NCBI GenBank assembly: GCA_034008185.1
Contig: CM067081.1
Location: 18,475,821-18,539,820 of the forward strand
Length of the DNA: 64,000 nucleotides
Reading direction: 5' to 3'
DNA from: Gorsachius magnificus
Lineage: Eukaryota; Chordata; Aves; Pelecaniformes; Ardeidae
A program made the translations under genes and the position numbers. This document shows, piece by piece, positions 59,453-64,000 of the stretch. How positions within the stretch are numbered: position 1 is the first letter of the stretch; each line of letters opens with the position of its first letter. The notes under the pieces are model-generated. The model saw only the letters and a program-made list of their open reading frames with translations, was not told where the DNA came from and did no database searches.

Positions 59453-59866
59453 CTGTAAATATTTTTGTAATTATCAAACAGCTTTCAAGTGGCTTGTAAG
59501 AAATGAGTTCCAGTCCATTATAATTAATTCTAAAAGACATCTGCCTTCTGTGTGCTTAGTTTCTTCCTTTCTTTCTTCACTATTGTTTTGTTTGTCTTTA
59601 CTTTGATGTTCAGCTTTGTTTTCCCTGGGATCGTAGTTTCAGTTGTTTTCAGCCTCACAGTGCATCCATAACTGTGGGACCCAGAAAAGACTAAGGGCAA
59701 TCAAAAATACTCTTTGATTTATATTACTGTAATGAGTGTTGGTTTACAACACTATGCCACAAATAGAAAACAGTGAGACGAGCCACTTGTAGAACTAAGT
59801 ATCTGACTCTGCTCTGTACTGTGTAACTTGCACAGCTGTTATCTCCTGAAGGTAAATGCACCTCAC

Positions 59867-59939
59867 TAGAAGAGGATCTGTTCCTCTAAAACTCTTAAAT
59901 TCTTTGTTGTATTGAAATGTATGTGCATCCTGGAGAGAA
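59867..59939 (-). CDS. Candidate novel gene, exon 3
   Basis: 73 nt. The acceptor GGTGTATTTGCAG has a good T-rich tract and the donor is GTGAGG. Joined in frame to exon 2 (AG|T) it encodes SSLQDAHTFQYNKEFKSFRG and TDPLL, a polar loop between the two hydrophobic segments. Alternative donors a few bases downstream exist. Confidence 0.35.
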
Positions 59940-60111
59940 CTGCAAATACACCAAAAAAGCCATAGTCTTTGTATTTTAGTTTTGGGAAAAAGCTGCAAAC
60001 ATATTTATGTAACGCCATAAACCCCTCTGATCCATGGGTTGATCTGTGTTTACTGGTAGAAGAGCATGGATGTTCTGAAAGACTGCAGTGCAGCATCTTA
60101 AGGTAACTGAC

Positions 60112-60224
60112 CTGAGCTTCCAGGCTATTTTCTTCTCCTCCTTGATGCTTGTCAGTGAGTTCTTAGCAATGGCTATAATGCCAAAAACCAACAGTATTTG
60201 GTAATTCCGTAAGGAACTTGAGAT
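60112..60224 (-). CDS. Candidate novel gene, exon 2
   Basis: 113 nt between a strong acceptor (CTCTCCCATGGCAG) and a consensus donor (CAG|GTCAGT). Only one frame is open: ISSSLRNYQ, then a hydrophobic ILLVFGIIAIA, then KNSLTSIKEEKKIAWKLR. Entry phase 0 fits exon 1 and exit phase 2 fits exon 3. Best-supported exon of the set. No family recognised. Confidence 0.45.
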
Positions 60225-62390
60225 CTGCCATGGGAGAGAAAATAGATTAAAAACTGATGTTAAACTCAAAGACGCTAAGTAAAAGGTAGATGATTCCAAA
60301 CAGTTCTCAGTAGGACATCTGCCTTGTGTATTCTGTCTCGTAACGACCAATAGTCCAAAGACAACAAAGTGAGATTGACACTGCAGACAGAGAATGCAGC
60401 TTTCTAAGTAGTAACAGAGGATACGTGTGTAATTGATGCGTTACAGTCATCTGCTAGACAAGCAAGCATGGACCTAGACAGGTCCTTACTTATGAAAGAA
60501 TGACCTCTGTAAGTACATGGCCCCAAAGAAAAAAAAAGGATATACACAGAAGCACATGGAAGGAAACAGGGATAATGGAAGGCAAAGCAGGAGAGAGAAG
60601 GCCTGTGAGCAGCCTCTTGCTAGAGCTGATCCAGAAAACAGATTCAGGTATCGTTAGACAGCAGAAAGGAGTCAAGAGGCAGACCTGAGGCTGAATAGGA
60701 TAGCAGAGGGAGTTAGGAATAATTCTGTGATCATCCTTAAGGTTGGAACACATGTGATTTCTTATGCAATGTTAATTCTACCTATTTTACCCTGTATACA
60801 ATGACATGGTCCTTAACTACATATTACAGACCTGTTGGTTTTTTTTTTTTCCATTTCCACACAAAGCCCTTGTCATCTATAAATGTACCATGTACCTATG
60901 CTGTTTTAATGCCTCCTATACTTGTAACTGTTAGAAGGTAATACAAGGTGAGATAAAAGACCTCGTTTTTAAAGGTCATTTGTAACTGCAAACAGATCAT
61001 TTCCATGGTCACTCACCACGACTACATGTACCATTAAACTAGTTTGGCTGGGCACATGACTTCAAGTTGTAAGTGTCTTTGCAAACCACTCCTGTGAACC
61101 TTTTTTCAGAGATCAAGCTGGCATTGAGGAATCCTGCAAGGATTCAAAAACCAAGGAAAAAAGCATGGCTAAAGAAATACAAAATCCTATCACACATTTT
61201 CACCAAACCTGACTTGGGACAAACAGAGCTGGACATAGTGCTCTTCCTGCCTGTGGCCACGTTTGGTGACTGAGGCCTGTATCACACAATCAGAGCAGGA
61301 GAGTATCTATTCCAAAAAGCAGCAGAAAGGATTCAAACTGACAGAAAGATCTGCAGAATAAACACTTGATTTCTTGAAAAGATAAATGGAATACACATTT
61401 CTTAGTACAGGGAGGAAAATAACTACTTATGACAAATAAAAAATATTGCTAAAACCAGCAATAAAGGTAAGGAGCAAGGACAAAACCCACTTAAACTGAA
61501 AATCAGGAATAGTTCCTGGAAGACTTAAGCACTAGACTGGGAAAAGTATCTAGTAATGAACAAATCTGCATTATCAGTGGCACAAAAAGCATGAGCTAAG
61601 GGACTTTTAGATGTCTAAACACTATGATTCCAATCCTCATAAAACAGAACATACTTTATTATCTCTGGAGCAATACAAAAGATGCACCCTCTGGTTAAAA
61701 GAAAAAGCCATCAATGTTTCTGCTTCAGCAGGATTAATCACAGGCAGTGATTGAATTACTAATGATATTTTCTCTTTTGGGGGCATAAACTCAAATTTCC
61801 ATTATTGCTAATGAGATTACACATTTTCAGCGAGCAGAAAACAGCCTTGTCAGTGATGATACCTACACAAACCTCATCAGGGAGAAAACGAGAACAAGGG
61901 TTTATCTGAGGAAAGACACAAGATTTCCTCCTATGTGTAAACAGCTCCACAAAAAAAATCAGAAAATTAAATATAGAAAATTATCCCACATGCTAATGAG
62001 ATGGCATGCATGCTGAATCAGTATTTCTTGTTGCTAATTACCTGTGCTTAGACCTTCTGTCTAAAGACATTGCCTGTCACCATCCATTTGATTATCTGGC
62101 CTCAGGGAATATTTCTAGCTAACAAATTTATTTCACCTTCCTTTTTCTTCTTTCTTTGTGTGACTGGAACTCTACCATATACAACAATAAAACCAACTCA
62201 TCTATAAACCAGCTTACTTTCTAAAACATATTGGTTTGAGAACGCTCTAAGGGAAAAACTGATTATTTATACACGGCTCCCACCTCTTGTTTTTGTAGCT
62301 TTGAGTATCCAAAAGGTGGTGCTTTTTAAAATGTTTGTACTGTATTAAAAGCTCAAAATTTACTGAAAAATCCCAGGGTTGTCCACTTAC
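60225..62390 (-). other. Candidate gene intron 1
   Basis: 2.2 kb, AT-rich. A possible extra acceptor with an open stretch lies near 61904 on the minus strand, but its phase does not suit the flanking exons. No repeat recognised. Confidence 0.35.
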
Positions 62391-62411
62391 CCACCCTTGT
62401 AGAGCAAACAT
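62391..62411 (-). CDS. Candidate novel gene, exon 1 coding part
   Basis: From the ATG at 62411-62409 (A at -3) it encodes MFALQGW and ends at a strong donor TGG|GTAAGT. The same frame is open upstream to a TAA at 62516-62514 (GELSAAFVKEAKIFEGST) but has no earlier ATG, so the start is a choice, not proven. It lies at the edge of the CpG island that would serve as promoter. The four exons sum to 402 nt, 133 residues plus stop. Confidence 0.35.
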
Positions 62412-62992
62412 AGTACTTCCTTCAAAAATCTTAGCCTCTTTCACGAAGGCCGCAGAAAGCTCTCCCAATGCCTGAACGATGAACCTCCACTTTACGTTTC
62501 TGTTCCACGGCGCTTATTTCGCCCTCCCCCCCCCCGACGGACAGGTATTTTCGCCAGCTGAAACTCATGTCGCTACAGAACAGGCAGTCCTTCCCGCCAG
62601 CCAGGGGCGGAGGGGGGCTCCGGAGGCCTCCGCCCGCCTCAGCGCGGCCGGTGGGCCGGGTCTGTCGCCCTCCCCTCACGGGGAAGACGACCGGCAGGGC
62701 CGGGCGGGGCCGGGCCGGGGCTCAGCGGGAAAGGGAGTGAGAGCTCCCCGCAGGCGGAGGGGCCTGCAGCCTCCCCCCCGGCACGGCGGGCTGGGCCGGG
62801 CCGGGCCTGCTCCTCCGGCGGGAAGCGCTCCCTGCGGGCCAGCCGCCCCCGGGCCAGCCGGCTCTGGGGAACCGTGGCGGTAGTCCGCTGGTGAGAGGAA
62901 CGCTGACAGCCTCTCCGGGAAAGGGGTGGTTTAAATTAGTGTTCAAGCTGACGGTAAACACGGCGTGCTGGTCTTGCTACTCCGGGGCAGCC

Positions 62993-63639
62993 TGTAGGAA
63001 CCAGCAGTGTGCCCAGGTGGCCAAGAAGGCCACTGGCATCCTGGCCTGTATCAGGAATAGTGTGGCCAGCAGGAGTAGGGAAGTGATCGTGCCCCTGTAC
63101 TCGGTGCTGGTGAGGCCGCGCCTCGAATACTGTGTTCAGTTTTGGGCCCCTCACTACAAGAAAGATGTTGCCTTGCTGGAACAGGTCCAGAGGAGAGCAA
63201 CCAAGCTGGTGAGGGGTCTGGAACACAAGTCATACGAGGAGCGGCTGAGGGAACTGGGGTTGTTTAGTCTGGAGAAGAGGAGGCTGAGGGGAGACCTGAT
63301 CGCCCTCTACAACTGCCTGACAGGAGGCTGTAGCGAGGTGGGGGTCGGCCTCTTCTCCCTGGTAACAGATGATAGGACGAGGGGGAATGGCTTAAAGCTG
63401 CGCCAGGGCAGGTTTAGGCTAGACATTAGGAAAAACTTCTTCACAGAAAGGGTTGTCAGGCTCTGGAATGGGCTGCCCAGGGAGGTGGTGGAGTCCCCAT
63501 CCCCGGAGGTCTTTAAAAGAAGGATAGATGAGGTGCTTAGGGACATGGTTTAGTGGTGGGATGGCAGGGTTAGGTTAAAGGTTGGACTCGATGATCTTAA
63601 AGGTCTTTTCCAACCAAAGCGATTCTATGATTCTATGAA
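62993..63639 (+). mobile_element. CR1 LINE 3' part inside the CpG island
   Basis: 647 bp and well preserved. The CR1 ORF2 end is open to a stop at 63553, with [39 protein letters not shown] and [10 protein letters not shown]. It continues in frame with upstream island sequence from 62891, giving a 220-codon open stretch. The 3' end is ATTCTATGATTCTATGAA. Same subfamily as 9109 and 26888, and apparently the youngest here. Confidence 0.95.
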
Positions 63640-63927
63640 CAGCTGCTCCCAGCAGAGGAGGTAAGCGCTTTGTTAGTCTGCTCCAAATTCAAGGTCAAGC
63701 GGGTGGTCAGGGAGCACCGGTAAGAGCGGTGTCCCGGGAGCAGCGTGCAGGGAACGAGGGGAGCCATCCGCCTTTCCCCTCGAGGTGCAAGCCAGGAGGA
63801 GACGGCGACTCGCTGGGAGACGGCGAACCCAGCCTGCGGCGGCCGGGGGAGGGCTCATGGCTGCGGCGGCGGGAGGCTCCCGGCGGGGGGAGAGGGTTCC
63901 CCGCCGAGGGGGCGGTGTCCCGTAGCA

Positions 63928-63946
63928 GCGCGCCCCCTGGCGGGGG
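63928..63946. promoter_or_regulatory. CTCF-like binding motif
   Basis: GCGCGCCCCCTGGCGGGGG fits the core of the CTCF consensus (GCGCCCCCTGG-GG) on the reverse-complement reading. It lies in the CpG island just right of the CR1 insertion. Confidence 0.55.
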
Positions 63947-64000
63947 TTGCCGGAGTTGCGGGAGAGAGCTCGGCCCCCCCCCAAGCTGCAGCAGCCTGAG

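Larger units (their letters stand above)
62430..64000. promoter_or_regulatory. CpG island, probable promoter
   Basis: Abrupt change to very high GC and CpG density from about 62440, with Sp1-type GGGCGGGGCC near 62703. It continues to the right edge, interrupted by the CR1 at 62993-63639. It is placed to drive a minus-strand transcript over 62.4 kb and possibly a second gene to the right. No TATA box seen. Confidence 0.7.

Noticed and set aside
59976..60350. Possible relic of C11orf65, from FQ...YIN spacing in a minus-strand read-through frame
   Set aside because: The match rests on two tiny motifs with wrong spacing. The same DNA is better explained by splice borders of the candidate gene's exons 2 and 3.
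62479..62883. 134-codon + strand open frame rich in Gly, Pro, Arg and Ala
   Set aside because: It lies in the CpG island, where stop codons are rare by composition. There is no domain, no conserved pattern and no splice support.
62891..63553. 220-codon + strand open frame
   Set aside because: Most of it is the CR1 ORF2 end; the first ~35 codons are island sequence in frame by chance.
63673..63999. Overlapping open frames on both strands at the right edge
   Set aside because: GC-rich island composition explains them. I considered a first exon of the next gene (POGLUT3/KDELC2 in mammals) but saw no signal peptide or matching motif.

Overview
The window is bird nuclear DNA. It is AT-rich and intron-rich, and is scattered with CR1 retrotransposons, several of which end in the ATTCTATG tandem typical of avian CR1 3' ends. 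It also carries copies of an endogenous-retrovirus LTR that begins TGTCCTGG and ends CCACGACA. I infer a neoavian bird from that LTR family, but the species cannot be fixed from the sequence.

Layout. Positions 730-48196 on the + strand hold the 3' two thirds of ATM, the ataxia-telangiectasia-mutated checkpoint kinase. Thirty-nine consecutive coding exons are present and correspond to human exons 25-63. Together they make 5604 coding bases (1867 residues plus stop), and all splice phases agree. The encoded part runs from the middle of the HEAT-repeat solenoid through the FAT domain, the PI3K-like kinase domain and the C-terminal FATC motif. The start of the gene lies left of the window. A 3' UTR follows, with AATAAA signals at 48854 and 49107. 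The introns contain CR1 fragments, one full solo LTR (10854-11431), an LTR fragment (5508) and an older 1.4-kb LINE copy (29030-30455).

Beyond ATM, 49136-51859 shows no gene. From 51860 to about 56110 lies a minus-strand CR1 that keeps sequence from its ORF1 esterase to its 3' end. Its central reverse-transcriptase part has been replaced by unrelated DNA, and it is split by a 621-bp solo LTR with a perfect 5-bp target duplication. The tail (62.4-64.0 kb) is a CpG island with a CR1 inserted in it and a strong CTCF-like motif at 63928.

The most interesting item is a candidate minus-strand gene running out of that CpG island, convergent with ATM. Four exons (62411-62391, 60224-60112, 59939-59867, 59452-59258) join in frame to a predicted 133-residue protein with two hydrophobic segments. 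I cannot name it. In mammals this side of ATM is occupied by the minus-strand gene C11orf65 (MFI), but I see no convincing similarity. Other points worth checking are a displaced acceptor with lost bases at ATM exon 45, a seven-residue insertion beside the S1981-type autophosphorylation site, and a possible in-frame 189-nt cassette exon inside the kinase N-lobe.
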